A DNA stretch of 64,000 bases from positions 792,001 through 856,000 of the forward strand of contig NZ_CP026095.1 in assembly GCF_004006295.1 (NCBI RefSeq). The letters are read 5' to 3'. Of the stretch, positions 1-8,297 are shown piece after piece. The notes below the pieces were generated by a model. That model worked only from the letters and a program-made list of their open reading frames with translations. It ran no database searches and was not told where the DNA came from. Each line of letters starts with the position of its first letter. Positions within the stretch are counted from its first letter, which is position 1. Origin of the DNA: Peribacillus asahii (GTDB lineage: Bacteria > Bacillota > Bacilli > Bacillales > DSM-1321). The position numbers and the translations under genes were made by a program.

Positions 1-80
1 CTTCTAGAAATGATTTTGACGGGGACTTTAAAGAAATAAAAAAGTTAGATGAAAATTGGTATTGGGTAGCATCTTATTAA
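1..80 (+). CDS. C-terminal end of an unidentified protein (partial)
   Basis: An open frame enters from the left edge (codons in phase with base 3) and ends at TAA 78-80. About 25 residues remain, ending in the aromatic stretch NWYWVASY. The tail is too short to assign a family. It is followed by a perfect hairpin shared with the convergent gene at 160-810, so it looks like the genuine end of a gene. Confidence 0.5.
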   Translation, partial: SRNDFDGDFKEIKKLDENWYWVASY

Positions 81-128
81 ACTTAAGGGTGGAAGATCAA
101 TGAATGGTCTTGAACATGGACAATAACA

Positions 129-159
129 AAATAGACTTGTGACTGCCACAAGTCTATTT
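129..159. terminator. Bidirectional hairpin between convergent genes
   Basis: A 13-bp perfect stem (129-141 with 147-159) with a 5-nt loop. It has T runs on the + side and a matching A run on the other side. It sits directly against the stop codon of the minus-strand gene at 160, so it probably terminates both converging transcripts. Confidence 0.8.
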
Positions 160-810
160 TTAAAAAGTATGTATCCATTCTTTTTCATCTAAGATGACAC
201 CTGTTTTATCTATATAATTTAGAGTAATACTTGCATGTTTTAATTGTGATTCTTTTTTAATAATAGAGACTAACTCATTAAATAGATTCTCATCTCCAAC
301 TTCGGGTTTTCTATCCAGGCTAATTTTAATAGACGGGCTTGCTAGTGAATCTTTATAACTGGAAGGCTTATTTGGATCGATATTAAATGTACTTCCTACA
401 CTATGATCATAGAATACAAAGAATTGGCTGGCATCTAATTTTCCAAGTTTTCTTTCAAGGGGAGGCTGAATGACCGTTTCTAATTCTTTTGTCCACTTTT
501 CAGAGATATAACTATCCTCCATTTCATTGCTTCCCTCATTTAGATAAACTAAAAATTGAATATGATCTTTTTTACTCTCGACTTTAGCTGCATACTCGAA
601 ATTGAAGTTGCCCATATTGTCATAAAGAGTATCGAATATTTCGGTTTCATAATTAAATGTTTGGTCTAAATATTGTTGAGCTTGTTCTTTAACTTTCGCT
701 TCTTCATCAGGATCTGACTTCATATCTTGTATAAACGAAAAAATAATGATTCCAATCCCAACGATTCCAATCCCAATTACCAAAAGGAATCCTTTTAAGA
801 ATGTATTCAT
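160..810 (-). CDS. Membrane-anchored protein of unknown function
   Basis: A 216-residue protein with one hydrophobic N-terminal segment (about residues 5-27, rich in Gly/Ile/Val) and then a long hydrophilic acidic region. This suggests a signal-anchor with the rest outside the cell or in the spore coat space. I do not recognise the family. No lipobox and no obvious enzyme motif are visible. It is a single gene ending in a bidirectional terminator, with about 520 bases of apparently non-coding DNA behind its start. Confidence 0.6.
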   Translation of the reverse strand: MNTFLKGFLLVIGIGIVGIGIIIFSFIQDMKSDPDEEAKVKEQAQQYLDQTFNYETEIFDTLYDNMGNFNFEYAAKVESKKDHIQFLVYLNEGSNEMEDSYISEKWTKELETVIQPPLERKLGKLDASQFFVFYDHSVGSTFNIDPNKPSSYKDSLASPSIKISLDRKPEVGDENLFNELVSIIKKESQLKHASITLNYIDKTGVILDEKEWIHTF

Positions 811-1330
811 GGTGAATTTCCTGCCTTTTTACATTAATATCGATTAAAACTATTTTTCTATTAACCGTTTCTTTTGGTGTACAGGCTGCGGCAACAAGTC
901 ACATACTGAATAAAACCAATAACATCAGTATGCCATTCAAAAAATAACTAAAATATTATATTTTTCCTAAGAAACCTGCTTACATTAGCTAAAGACCTCT
1001 TCTTCCATATAACTTAAGAAGTTCCTTGTCTTTACCATGACATAATTTGGTTTATCAGGTGAACTCTTCCATTGGTTTTAAAATATGGACTCTACTGTTA
1101 TAACAAATATACCTTTTTGCAATTTGATACCAGAGTTAATGTTAGTTCTTTTCGGGAAGGCCTTATCACTAAAAAAAATCAAAGTATACTTAAAGTAACT
1201 GGTGCGTTGATCTAAATAGGATTAACGCTTATTTTTGTAGAACTAATTGTACTGAATGAAGCAGGATAGTTTAATGCAATTAACGAATAAATGTAAAGAA
1301 ATACTATTTTAATATGAAGGGGAAATACAT
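811..1330. other. Gene-free stretch with a possible decayed membrane ORF
   Basis: There is no intact gene in these 520 bases. In one + frame, 1150-1269 reads as a short charged stretch, then a hydrophobic segment interrupted by a single TAA (after TGALI), then IGLTLIFVELIVLNEAG and a stop. This resembles the end of a small membrane protein with a nonsense mutation, but the family is unknown and chance cannot be excluded. The rest is AT-rich with no clear structure until the ribosome binding site of the next gene. Confidence 0.25.
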
Positions 1331-2128
1331 ATGGATAATAAATTTGTGCTTTTATCAGTTCAAAACCATGTAGGCGTAATTACTTTGAATCGTCCAGAAG
1401 TTGGTAATGCTTTGAATCTAGCGATGGCCAAAGAGTTGATGGAAGTAGCTATCCATTGTTCAGAAAGTAATGAAATTAGAGCAGTTGTCATCACTGGAGC
1501 TGGAAATAAATTTTCAGTCGGCGGCGACTTGAAAAGTTTTGCTAACGAAGGTAATCAAATTGGTTCCCATTTAAAAAGCGTTACTGCCTATTTACATCAA
1601 GCTATTTCCTACTTTGCTAGAATGAATAAGCCATTTATTGGAGCTATTAATGGAGTAGCTGCAGGTGCAGGGATGAGTCTTGCTTGTGCATGCGATATTG
1701 CATATGCTTCAGAGAAATCAAAGTTTGTGATGGCGTATAATAAAATCGGATTAACTCCTGATGGTTCAGGCAGTTATTTCTTACCGAAAATTGTTGGAGT
1801 AAGACGTGCGTTAGAGTTGATGTATACAAATCGTATGTTGGATGCTAAAGAAGCATATGAGTGGGGAATCATTAACCAAGTTGTTCCTGAAGAAGAATTA
1901 ATGAGTGTTGTTCATGAACTAGCAGAGAAGCTGGCGAGCGGGCCAATGGAAGCATATGGTGCAACTAAGAAATTGTTTTATCAGTCTTTGCAGGAAACTC
2001 TAGAATCTCAAATGAGTTTAGAGACACAATCATTGGCCGAAAGAGCAAATAGCGTAGAGGGAAGAGAAGGGATTTCAGCATTTTTGGAAAAACGAGAGGC
2101 TGACTATTTGAAGTTTAATAAAGAATAA
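1331..2128 (+). CDS. Enoyl-CoA hydratase/isomerase family protein
   Basis: A 265-residue crotonase-fold enzyme that should act on acyl-CoA thioesters in the cytoplasm. The N-terminal NRPEVGNALN, the oxyanion-hole segment around KFSVGGDLKSF (about 60-70) and INGVAAGAGMSLACACD (about 105-121) are typical. One of the paired catalytic glutamates of true hydratases is not evident: the second region reads GLTPDGSGSYFLPKIVG, typical of PaaG-like isomerases. A dehydration/isomerisation role is therefore more likely than classical hydratase activity. ATG is preceded by GAAGGGGAAATAC. It stands alone, without beta-oxidation partners beside it. Confidence 0.85.
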   Translation: MDNKFVLLSVQNHVGVITLNRPEVGNALNLAMAKELMEVAIHCSESNEIRAVVITGAGNKFSVGGDLKSFANEGNQIGSHLKSVTAYLHQAISYFARMNKPFIGAINGVAAGAGMSLACACDIAYASEKSKFVMAYNKIGLTPDGSGSYFLPKIVGVRRALELMYTNRMLDAKEAYEWGIINQVVPEEELMSVVHELAEKLASGPMEAYGATKKLFYQSLQETLESQMSLETQSLAERANSVEGREGISAFLEKREADYLKFNKE

Positions 2129-2165
2129 TACGGATGGTATAAGCGATTGCTTATTCGTGCAAAAA

Positions 2166-2204
2166 CAGGAGGCTGATCCACAACTTGTGGATCAGCCTCA
2201 TCTG
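2166..2204 (-). terminator. Rho-independent terminator of the LysR gene
   Basis: A very stable inverted repeat: 2170-2183 pairs with 2185-2198. On the minus strand it is followed by TGTTTTT, so it terminates the LysR-family gene. It may also stop readthrough from the convergent enoyl-CoA hydratase gene. Confidence 0.8.
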
Positions 2205-2220
2205 TTCAACAACTAGCATT

Positions 2221-3162
2221 TCAAAGTGTATTGCGGTGTGCAGGCTCATTTAACCACGATTTCAAATATTCAATGAACTTTTTCGTAGCTGGAGCAAGGT
2301 TTTTAAAAGATGTAGCAGCGATGCCAATAGTACGGTAATTCTCTTGTTCAAAGTTAAGAATACGAACGTTCTTTGGAACGCGATACAAAGCCATTTCAGG
2401 AAGAATAGCGATTCCGATACCATGTTGAACCATTGAAAATATGGCTTGATCATCTGCAAGCTCAAATTTTATATTAGGTGTTATGTTGTTTTCTTCTAAG
2501 AGCCGTCTTAAATCATTATCGCTCCCTTTCTTTGACATGATTAATGGCTCCTCTTCAATCATTTTAAAATTAAGCTCCTTTTGTTGAACAAGAGGGTGTT
2601 CATCATAGAGGAGGCAAAGCATTCTATCTTTTTTTAAAGGGATTACTTCAAAGCGATGCAAAGTTGGTAAAGACACAAAACCAAAATCAACGATACCGTT
2701 TGATATCCAATACTCAATATCATCATAATTTCCTTCCAGCAATTTAATTTCTATAGAAGGATAATATGTATGAAAATTTTTCAAGATTTCCGGCAGCCAT
2801 TGAGCCGATACACTTGAAAACGTTCCAATACGTACCTTACCGGTTGTTAGACCATTGATATTAGCTATTTCTTGAAGCATTTCCTCGTTCCATTTTAAAA
2901 TTTCCCGTATGTATTTTAAGACATGTTCTCCATTGTTTGTCAAATTAATACCTGATCGTCCTCTATTGAGAAGCGAAAATCCCCATTCCGATTCAAGACT
3001 GGCGATGGCATGACTGACCGCAGACTGGGTTAAACCAAGAGTTTCTCCCGCCTTTGTAAGGCTCCCTAATTCTACCACCGTACTAAAAACTTCAAACTTA
3101 GCAAGCGACAAATTCCTCACTCCACTTACATGAATTTTTTTCATCTGATTACTTAAAAACAT
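2221..3162 (-). CDS. LysR-family transcriptional regulator
   Basis: A 313-residue LysR-type regulator. The winged helix-turn-helix lies near residues 18-75 (FEVFSTVVELGSLTKAGE, then LTQSAVSHAIASLE) and the C-terminal two-lobed effector domain fills residues 100-300. Start at 3162 follows family length, but an internal ATG (MKKIHV) seven codons in is possible. It is divergent from the DMT-type exporter at 3238 with only 75 bases between them. In LysR families this usually means the regulator controls the neighbour and itself; the inducer is unknown. Confidence 0.88.
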   Translation of the reverse strand: MFLSNQMKKIHVSGVRNLSLAKFEVFSTVVELGSLTKAGETLGLTQSAVSHAIASLESEWGFSLLNRGRSGINLTNNGEHVLKYIREILKWNEEMLQEIANINGLTTGKVRIGTFSSVSAQWLPEILKNFHTYYPSIEIKLLEGNYDDIEYWISNGIVDFGFVSLPTLHRFEVIPLKKDRMLCLLYDEHPLVQQKELNFKMIEEEPLIMSKKGSDNDLRRLLEENNITPNIKFELADDQAIFSMVQHGIGIAILPEMALYRVPKNVRILNFEQENYRTIGIAATSFKNLAPATKKFIEYLKSWLNEPAHRNTL

Positions 3163-3237
3163 TCATTTTTCTTATTAAAATTTTACTTTTATACTAATTA
3201 ATAATCAATACATAAGAATTAGGTCAGGTGGTAAAAA
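3163..3237. promoter_or_regulatory. Divergent promoter/operator region, LysR gene and exporter
   Basis: A 75-base AT-rich spacer between divergent start codons with dyads such as ATTAATAAT. By analogy with other LysR pairs it should carry overlapping promoters and the regulator site (T-N11-A type). I could not single out one convincing site by eye. The exporter's ribosome binding site (AGGTGG) lies at its right end. Confidence 0.4.
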
Positions 3238-4182
3238 ATGAACGGGATTAAAATGCTCGGTGTAACAAAGGGCGCAGGTGCAAATGCTCAATTGAAAGCA
3301 GATTTCACCATGTTGATAGTCACAATGTTTTGGGGTTCATCCTATTTATTTATGAAGATGGGACTGGAATCTATTCAAGGATTTAACTTGGTCGCATTAC
3401 GGTTTGGAATAGCCTTTATTTTAGCTGGGATCATATTTTATAAACGCTTTGTGCGTGTGGATTTTCGTACTATAAAATATGGATTTTTATTAGGGACCAT
3501 CTTGTTCTCAGCAATTTCGGTTGTCACCATAGGAGTAAAATCCACATCTGCTTCAAATGCAGGATTTTTATTCAGTCTTACAGTTGTCTTTGTCCCCTTG
3601 TTATTAGCCGGGTTGTTTAGAGAAAAACTTGAGAAAAGAATTGTTTTTGGCGTAGGCTTCTCTATAATAGGTATCGCTCTTTTAACTTTAAATAATGGAT
3701 TAACAATTAGTTCTGGAGATTTCCTCATCATTTTAGGTGCATTATTGTATGCTGTTTACATCATTGTTACAGATAAGGTAACGAAAAATTCAGATTCTAT
3801 TATGCTTGGAGTCTTACAACTTGGCTTTACGGGGGCGTGGGGGCTGCTATTTTCATCTATTTTTGAAACTCCGCATCTTCCTACCACAACGGAATCATGG
3901 GTTTCTATTTTGATATTAGGCATAATTTGCAGTGCATTTGGATTTATTGGTCAAACCGTAGCCCAAAAATATACGACACCAACGCATACAGGTCTCATAT
4001 TTTCATTAGAACCCGTTTTTGCAGCATTATTTGCTTTTGTTTTCGCAGGCGAAGTATTGGCAGAAAGAGGGTATCTAGGAGCAAGTCTTGTCTTAATAGG
4101 TCTCTTAATTTCCAAGATAGATTTTAATAAAACCCTAATGAGAAAAAGATATAGCAAAACAGCTGAAGGTTCTGAAGCTTAG
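3238..4182 (+). CDS. EamA/DMT-family transporter
   Basis: A 314-residue membrane protein with about ten hydrophobic segments in two repeated EamA halves. The first begins FTMLIVTMFWGSSYLFMKMG (about 22-41), and the second half covers about residues 160-295 with EPVFAALFAFVFAGE near the end. DMT proteins of this kind export small metabolites such as amino acids, nucleosides or toxic intermediates; the substrate cannot be read. A charged C-terminal tail follows the last membrane segment. ATG follows AGGTGGTAAAA. It is probably controlled by the divergent LysR gene. Confidence 0.88.
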   Translation: MNGIKMLGVTKGAGANAQLKADFTMLIVTMFWGSSYLFMKMGLESIQGFNLVALRFGIAFILAGIIFYKRFVRVDFRTIKYGFLLGTILFSAISVVTIGVKSTSASNAGFLFSLTVVFVPLLLAGLFREKLEKRIVFGVGFSIIGIALLTLNNGLTISSGDFLIILGALLYAVYIIVTDKVTKNSDSIMLGVLQLGFTGAWGLLFSSIFETPHLPTTTESWVSILILGIICSAFGFIGQTVAQKYTTPTHTGLIFSLEPVFAALFAFVFAGEVLAERGYLGASLVLIGLLISKIDFNKTLMRKRYSKTAEGSEA

Positions 4183-4212
4183 CTGTAGAATGGGTTATGC
4201 ATAAAGACATTG

Positions 4213-4240
4213 AGCCACTAAGTTCCCTTGGTGGTTTTTT
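4213..4240 (+). terminator. Terminator of the DMT transporter gene
   Basis: The stem CCACTAAG/CTTGGTGG (with G-T pairs) is followed by TTTTTT, 30 bases after the transporter stop. Confidence 0.75.
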
Positions 4241-4340
4241 GTTGTATGGTGATAAATAAGGTATTCGCGATGACAAATATGTTGTATAAAGGAAACTTTT
4301 TGGGATTTATGAATAGGATATAAAAAAGGAGTTGGTTCAG

Positions 4341-4466
4341 ATGATTTGTTCAAACCGCATCCAACATAAAATTATAGGCTATTCACTCTTGTTTAAAAAG
4401 CTCGGAATTTTTAATGAGGCGGAATATAAATATATTGTTGAGACATATCAAGTGAAGGAGCATTAA
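4341..4466 (+). CDS. Small 41-residue protein of unknown function
   Basis: The ATG at 4341 follows a good AAAGGAG site at 8-9 bases. The 41-residue product begins MICSNRIQHK, has the segment SLLFKKLGIFNEAEYKYIV, and is followed directly by its own terminator. The LLxKLGIxNEAEYKxIV pattern resembles the short helical tails (SHOCT-like) found in many small Firmicute peptides. Having its own ribosome site and terminator argues for a real unit. Function unknown. Confidence 0.55.
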   Translation: MICSNRIQHKIIGYSLLFKKLGIFNEAEYKYIVETYQVKEH

Positions 4467-4497
4467 AAAACGGCTTGCGGATGAGCCGTTTTTTTTA
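4464..4497 (+). terminator. Terminator after the 41-residue ORF
   Basis: AAAAAACGGCT pairs with AGCCGTTTTTT around an 8-nt loop and is followed by more T residues. It begins within the stop codon of the small ORF. Confidence 0.85.
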
Positions 4498-4625
4498 GTG
4501 CAAATAAAACTAAAGCAGGTGAATGAGAAAGAAGGAGACAAAGTGAATATATCGCAAGGAAAGTCCTAGAAATATTTTAAGTTCCAGACCTTTTTTGAGA
4601 TAATAAAAGAAAAAGAAAGCGGGTG

Positions 4626-5108
4626 ATGAAAAAAATGGAGGAGTATCAAATTCCGAATTTAAAAATCGATGAATTAGATAAAAAAATTCTTTCTATCTTA
4701 CATGAAGATGGACGGATTTCTTATACGGATTTAGGAAAAGAAGTAGGGGTATCCCGTGTCGCTGTACAAACACGAATTAATAATTTACTGGAAAAGGGTG
4801 TGATTGAAAAGTTCACGACCGTTATTAATCCAACGAAGGTTGGAATTCATGTTTCGGCGTTTTTTAATGTAGAAGTCGAACCAAAGTTTCTAGAGTCTGT
4901 TGCTGAGCTGCTTGAACAAGATCCCGCTGTAACGAGCTTATATCATATGACAGGCCCTAGTAAATTACATATGCATGGCATTTTTAGTGATAATCAAGAA
5001 ATGGAACGCTTTTTAACGGAAAAGTTATATGCCGTAGAGGGTGTTGTCAGTGTAGATTGTCAAATTTTAATTAAGCGTTATAAAAGTAGAATGGGCATGA
5101 AGTTATAA
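4626..5108 (+). CDS. ywrC: Lrp/AsnC-family regulator, YwrC-like
   Basis: A cytoplasmic regulator of about 160 residues. The N-terminal winged helix (about 10-60: [20 protein letters not shown], then [17 protein letters not shown]) is followed by a RAM-type effector/oligomerisation domain. I use ATG 4626; GTG 4623 and ATG 4635 are in frame and possible. The upstream site (GAAAGCGGG) is weak. In B. subtilis the YwrC gene lies beside the chromate-transporter genes ywrA and ywrB and represses them; the same set of genes is here, with ywrA/ywrB on the opposite strand. A role as their repressor is inferred from this context. Confidence 0.85.
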   Translation: MKKMEEYQIPNLKIDELDKKILSILHEDGRISYTDLGKEVGVSRVAVQTRINNLLEKGVIEKFTTVINPTKVGIHVSAFFNVEVEPKFLESVAELLEQDPAVTSLYHMTGPSKLHMHGIFSDNQEMERFLTEKLYAVEGVVSVDCQILIKRYKSRMGMKL

Positions 5109-5157
5109 GGGCTGACTAAGTCCCTGAAATAAAAAGCATCAACGAAAATCCAATGTG

Positions 5158-5268
5158 ACAGTCCAATTTCTTTGTTGGATTTCTAGATTTTATCTTTCAT
5201 AACTCGGCTGAAGGACATTTCTCTTGCTGGATTCCGGAATGTTGTCCTTCATAACTTTTGGGACAGCC
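5158..5268. repeat. Dispersed intergenic repeat, copy A
   Basis: Read on the minus strand this holds two related units of the type GTTATGAAGGACA-N-AATCC, separated by a TGTCCTTCA segment that is complementary to the GAAGGACA core. It can therefore fold into stem-loops. A clearly related copy lies on the other strand at 52145-52271. No ORF or transposase is attached, so it behaves like a small non-coding repeat. Confidence 0.7.
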
Positions 5269-5286
5269 TCCTAAGCCAAAAATCAA

Positions 5287-5313
5287 ATAATCCACCTGTT
5301 TAAGGTGGATTAT
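5287..5313 (-). terminator. Terminator of the ywrB-ywrA operon
   Basis: The 11-bp stem ATAATCCACCT/AGGTGGATTAT overlaps the ywrA stop codon. On the minus strand it leads into TTTGATTTTT. Confidence 0.8.
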
Positions 5314-5849
5314 GACGTCCATGGGATAATAATTCCACCATACATAAAGGCAAGAATAATGACAAATGCCGGATGGATCTTGAATTTACCTAATGCTAGA
5401 AAGGCAAAAAGCGCAATAATGAGTGAGTGTACGTAGCCGATTGAATGAACAGCATCGGTTGCGATTGTTATAGTAATAAGAAGCATCATAATGGCAATAA
5501 CAGGTTGGGCGAGCAGGGATACCCCTTTGAAGACAAGGGAGTGACGATAACGTCGAATGATTTTCAGTAATAAAATGAGTGCAACCGCTGAAGGGACAAC
5601 TGTACCAATTAACGCCATAATGAACCCTGGCCATCCGTATACTTCATATCCAACAAAGGCGGCGATTTTCGTAGCGATAGGTCCCGGAAGAGCATTACCG
5701 AGTGCCAGCATATTTGAAAATTCCGTATTGTTGAGCCAACCATAACGCGTAACAATTTGGTCGTACATGAGTGGAATCGATGCAGGGCCGCCGCCATATC
5801 CAAGAATATTGGCAATGAAAAAGGCTAAAAAGATGGGAAACCAAATCAT
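5310..5849 (-). CDS. ywrA: Chromate transporter subunit, YwrA-like
   Basis: A 179-residue integral membrane protein with about five hydrophobic segments. It has the CHR-domain pattern GYGGGPASIPLMYDQIV near residue 18 and NALPGPIATKIAAFVGYEVYG near residue 52. Short single-domain CHR proteins work as pairs with antiparallel topology, and this gene overlaps its partner by 4 bases (ATGA). CHR transporters export chromate; the physiological substrate may be another oxyanion. The family usually carries this split form in Bacillus. Confidence 0.88.
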   Translation of the reverse strand: MIWFPIFLAFFIANILGYGGGPASIPLMYDQIVTRYGWLNNTEFSNMLALGNALPGPIATKIAAFVGYEVYGWPGFIMALIGTVVPSAVALILLLKIIRRYRHSLVFKGVSLLAQPVIAIMMLLITITIATDAVHSIGYVHSLIIALFAFLALGKFKIHPAFVIILAFMYGGIIIPWTS

Positions 5850-6442
5850 GAGGCAGATTCCTCCTTCTTATCATTAGAATGGCGTTTTGATGCGAATTTA
5901 CTTTTGAACTTAAAATGAACTGTTCCGTAGGCAAGGAAAATCATAATAACAATGCCTGGGTGTAAAGAAACAACTTGCAGAAGGATAAAAGAAAGAGCGA
6001 AGAAGAAAATACCAAGGATGATACCTAGCCCTTTTACTGATTTTTCACCGAATTCATACGCCATCTGTCCAAGCATTACAGCAACAACGGGCATCACAGC
6101 TGCAATCATGCTCGCTACAACGGCAGAACTGCTCAATACGCTTATAAAAGCGGCTAAAAATACCATCGCAAAACAAGTTGGTAAAATATGTGCACATACG
6201 CTTACAAGTGCTCCAGTCCATCCTTTTGTTACATAGCCTAAGTAAGCGGCCATTTTGGTTGCGATTGGTCCAGGTAATGTATTGGCAATCGCTAGCGTTT
6301 CACCGAATTCATCATCATCCAGCCATTGATAACGGGTAACCGCTTCATGGCGAATTAAGGGAATAACGGAAGGTCCACCGCCGAATCCTAAAATTCCGCT
6401 GCGCATCATGCCCAGTGTTAATTCTTTATACCGATTTCCCAT
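5846..6442 (-). CDS. ywrB: Chromate transporter subunit, YwrB-like
   Basis: A 198-residue first gene of the pair. The CHR signature GFGGGPSVIPLIRHEAV lies at about 19-35 and NTLPGPIATKMAAYLGY at about 53-69, followed by four to five membrane segments and a basic, hydrophilic tail. The start ATG 6442 has AGGAGG upstream. It is translated with ywrA through an overlapping stop/start. The 220-base gap to the divergent ywrD is the expected place for the shared control region. Confidence 0.88.
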   Translation of the reverse strand: MGNRYKELTLGMMRSGILGFGGGPSVIPLIRHEAVTRYQWLDDDEFGETLAIANTLPGPIATKMAAYLGYVTKGWTGALVSVCAHILPTCFAMVFLAAFISVLSSSAVVASMIAAVMPVVAVMLGQMAYEFGEKSVKGLGIILGIFFFALSFILLQVVSLHPGIVIMIFLAYGTVHFKFKSKFASKRHSNDKKEESAS

Positions 6443-6663
6443 ATGGGTTCCTCCTTACTGAATCTTCTAAACTATTTGTATTTATAATAACAAAAAATAT
6501 TTCCAAAAGTATATAAAGTTTTTTTAAAAGTTACGAAGTGAAATAAAAATAGGGATTATATATAAAAAAAGAAATAAAAAATGATGAATGAATCAACAAA
6601 TTGTTGTTAAAAAGAGGTATAATAAATTTACTGAATAGTTAATAAATTACAGGAGGGAAGAAG
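6443..6663. promoter_or_regulatory. Divergent promoter region, ywrBA and ywrD
   Basis: A very AT-rich 220-base gap between divergent genes. A TATAAT box at 6618-6623 fits a promoter for ywrD, although the matching -35 region is weak, which would suit a regulated promoter. The Lrp-type YwrC is the obvious candidate regulator. No single operator could be chosen by eye. Confidence 0.45.
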
Positions 6664-8238
6664 ATGAAATCGATTGTTGGTACAAAAAGCATGGTTGTTA
6701 GTCCTCATTATTTAGCCTCAATGGCAGGGAATCAAATGTTAGAAAAAGGAGGAAATGCTTTTGACGCTGCGATTGCAGTGAGTGCTTGTCTTGCGGTAGT
6801 TTATCCGCATATGACGGGATTAGGCGGTGACTCTTTTTGGTTAACGTATAAGAAAAGTGAAGGGAAAATTCGCGGTTATAATGGCAGTGGAAGATCTGGA
6901 ATGGGTGTGACAAGAGAAGCTTATAAGAATGAGACGAGCATTCCGTTTCGCGGAGTTCGCAGTGCCATTACAGTACCTGGAATGCTAGATAGCTGGGATG
7001 CTATTTTACAAGAGTATGGAACGATGACATTAGCTGAAGTATTACAGCCTGCAATCGAGTATGCAGAAAAGGGCTTCCCCATTACAAAAAATCAAGTTGT
7101 CTATACAGAGAAGAATCAAGAATGGATTGCGAAAACCCGAGTTACTGCGGATATTTATATGCCTAATGGAGAGATTCCGCAAGCTGGTGAGCGATTTATT
7201 CAAAAGGATTTAGCTGCTACATTAGCGTTGCTTGCAGAAAAAGGGCGAGATGCTTTTTATAAAGGTGAACTAGCAGAAGAGATTGTTTCCTTTTTAAAAG
7301 AACAAGGCGGATTGCTTACAATAGATGATTTTGCCGCTCACCGTGGCAATTGGGTAGAGCCTATTTCAACAGATTATCGCGGTTATACGATTTATCAAGT
7401 GCCGCCTAACTCTCAAGGATTTGTTGGTTTGATGGCATTAAATATTCTTGAGAACTTTCAGTTACAAGAGATTGAACATGGATCGGCTGAATATTATCAT
7501 TTACTTGTAGAGGCTTTAAAATCAGGTTTCCGTGATCGAAATCAAGTATTAACAGATCCGGAGTTTTTTGATATCCCGCTTGAAAAATTATTAAGTAAGC
7601 AATACGCGTCTAAACTAGCTGATGCGATTCAAACGGATGCGAAGCCATTGACGAGTCCTTCGCTTGGAAGTGATACAGCTTATGCCGCAGTCGTTGATTG
7701 TGATGGAAATGCGGTGTCGTTTATTCAAAGTTTATATTTTGAATTTGGTTCAGGGGTTGTTGCTGGGAATACGGGTATTCTTTTGCAAAACCGCGGTTCC
7801 TTCTTCTCATTGGATTCGCATCATGTAAATGCGTTGGAGCCTGCTAAGCGTTCGTTTCATACGTTAATGCCGGCTATCGCTTGTCAAAATGGAGAGCCTC
7901 GTATTTTGTACGGAACGCAAGGCGGGGAAGGACAGCCGCAAACGCAAACCGCGATTATTACTCGGATGATTGATTACGGAATGGACCCGCAACAGGCTAT
8001 TAGTGAGCCGCGCTTTGTTTGGGGAAGAACGTGGGGAGAAGATAGTGAGGCTTTAAAAATCGAAAGTCGAGTAGCAGCTGATGCCATTCAAACGTTAAAG
8101 AACAAAGGTCATCTCGTAGAAGTAGTTGAAGAATTCGATGGCATCATGGGGCACGCTCAAGCCATTCGAATTGATGAGCATAATTTCCTTCAAGGTGGAG
8201 TCGATCCAAGGGGCGATGGCGCTGCAATTGGGTCTTAA
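6664..8238 (+). CDS. ywrD: Gamma-glutamyltransferase-like Ntn-hydrolase, YwrD-like
   Basis: A 524-residue GGT-family proenzyme. GGTs cleave themselves before a Thr that becomes the nucleophile; here Thr338 in LGSDTAYAAVVD is the expected site, giving large and small chains. Other family marks are NAFDAAIAVSACLAVVYPHMTGLGGD near residue 31, GSGVVAGNTGILLQNRG around 361-377, and GGEGQPQTQTAIITRMID near 421. There is no signal peptide, unlike the secreted GGT, which matches the intracellular YwrD class. Its substrate (glutathione, bacillithiol or another gamma-glutamyl compound) is not known from sequence. The ribosome site AGGAGGGAAGA is strong. Confidence 0.88.
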   Translation: MKSIVGTKSMVVSPHYLASMAGNQMLEKGGNAFDAAIAVSACLAVVYPHMTGLGGDSFWLTYKKSEGKIRGYNGSGRSGMGVTREAYKNETSIPFRGVRSAITVPGMLDSWDAILQEYGTMTLAEVLQPAIEYAEKGFPITKNQVVYTEKNQEWIAKTRVTADIYMPNGEIPQAGERFIQKDLAATLALLAEKGRDAFYKGELAEEIVSFLKEQGGLLTIDDFAAHRGNWVEPISTDYRGYTIYQVPPNSQGFVGLMALNILENFQLQEIEHGSAEYYHLLVEALKSGFRDRNQVLTDPEFFDIPLEKLLSKQYASKLADAIQTDAKPLTSPSLGSDTAYAAVVDCDGNAVSFIQSLYFEFGSGVVAGNTGILLQNRGSFFSLDSHHVNALEPAKRSFHTLMPAIACQNGEPRILYGTQGGEGQPQTQTAIITRMIDYGMDPQQAISEPRFVWGRTWGEDSEALKIESRVAADAIQTLKNKGHLVEVVEEFDGIMGHAQAIRIDEHNFLQGGVDPRGDGAAIGS

Positions 8239-8244
8239 AATATT

Positions 8245-8287
8245 AATATAAATCCCTCCGTTCAGTATGAGCGGAGGGATTTATATT
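8245..8287. terminator. Bidirectional terminator between ywrD and pucM
   Basis: A long stem, AATATAAATCCCTCCG with its complement at 8271-8287, around a 10-nt loop, lying between two convergent stops. Confidence 0.85.
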
Positions 8288-8297
8288 TCTTACTTGT

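Noticed and set aside
4543..4569. An 8-codon GTG-started leader peptide before ywrC
   Set aside because: It has a good AAGGAG site but is too short to tell from chance, and no attenuator hairpin accompanies it.
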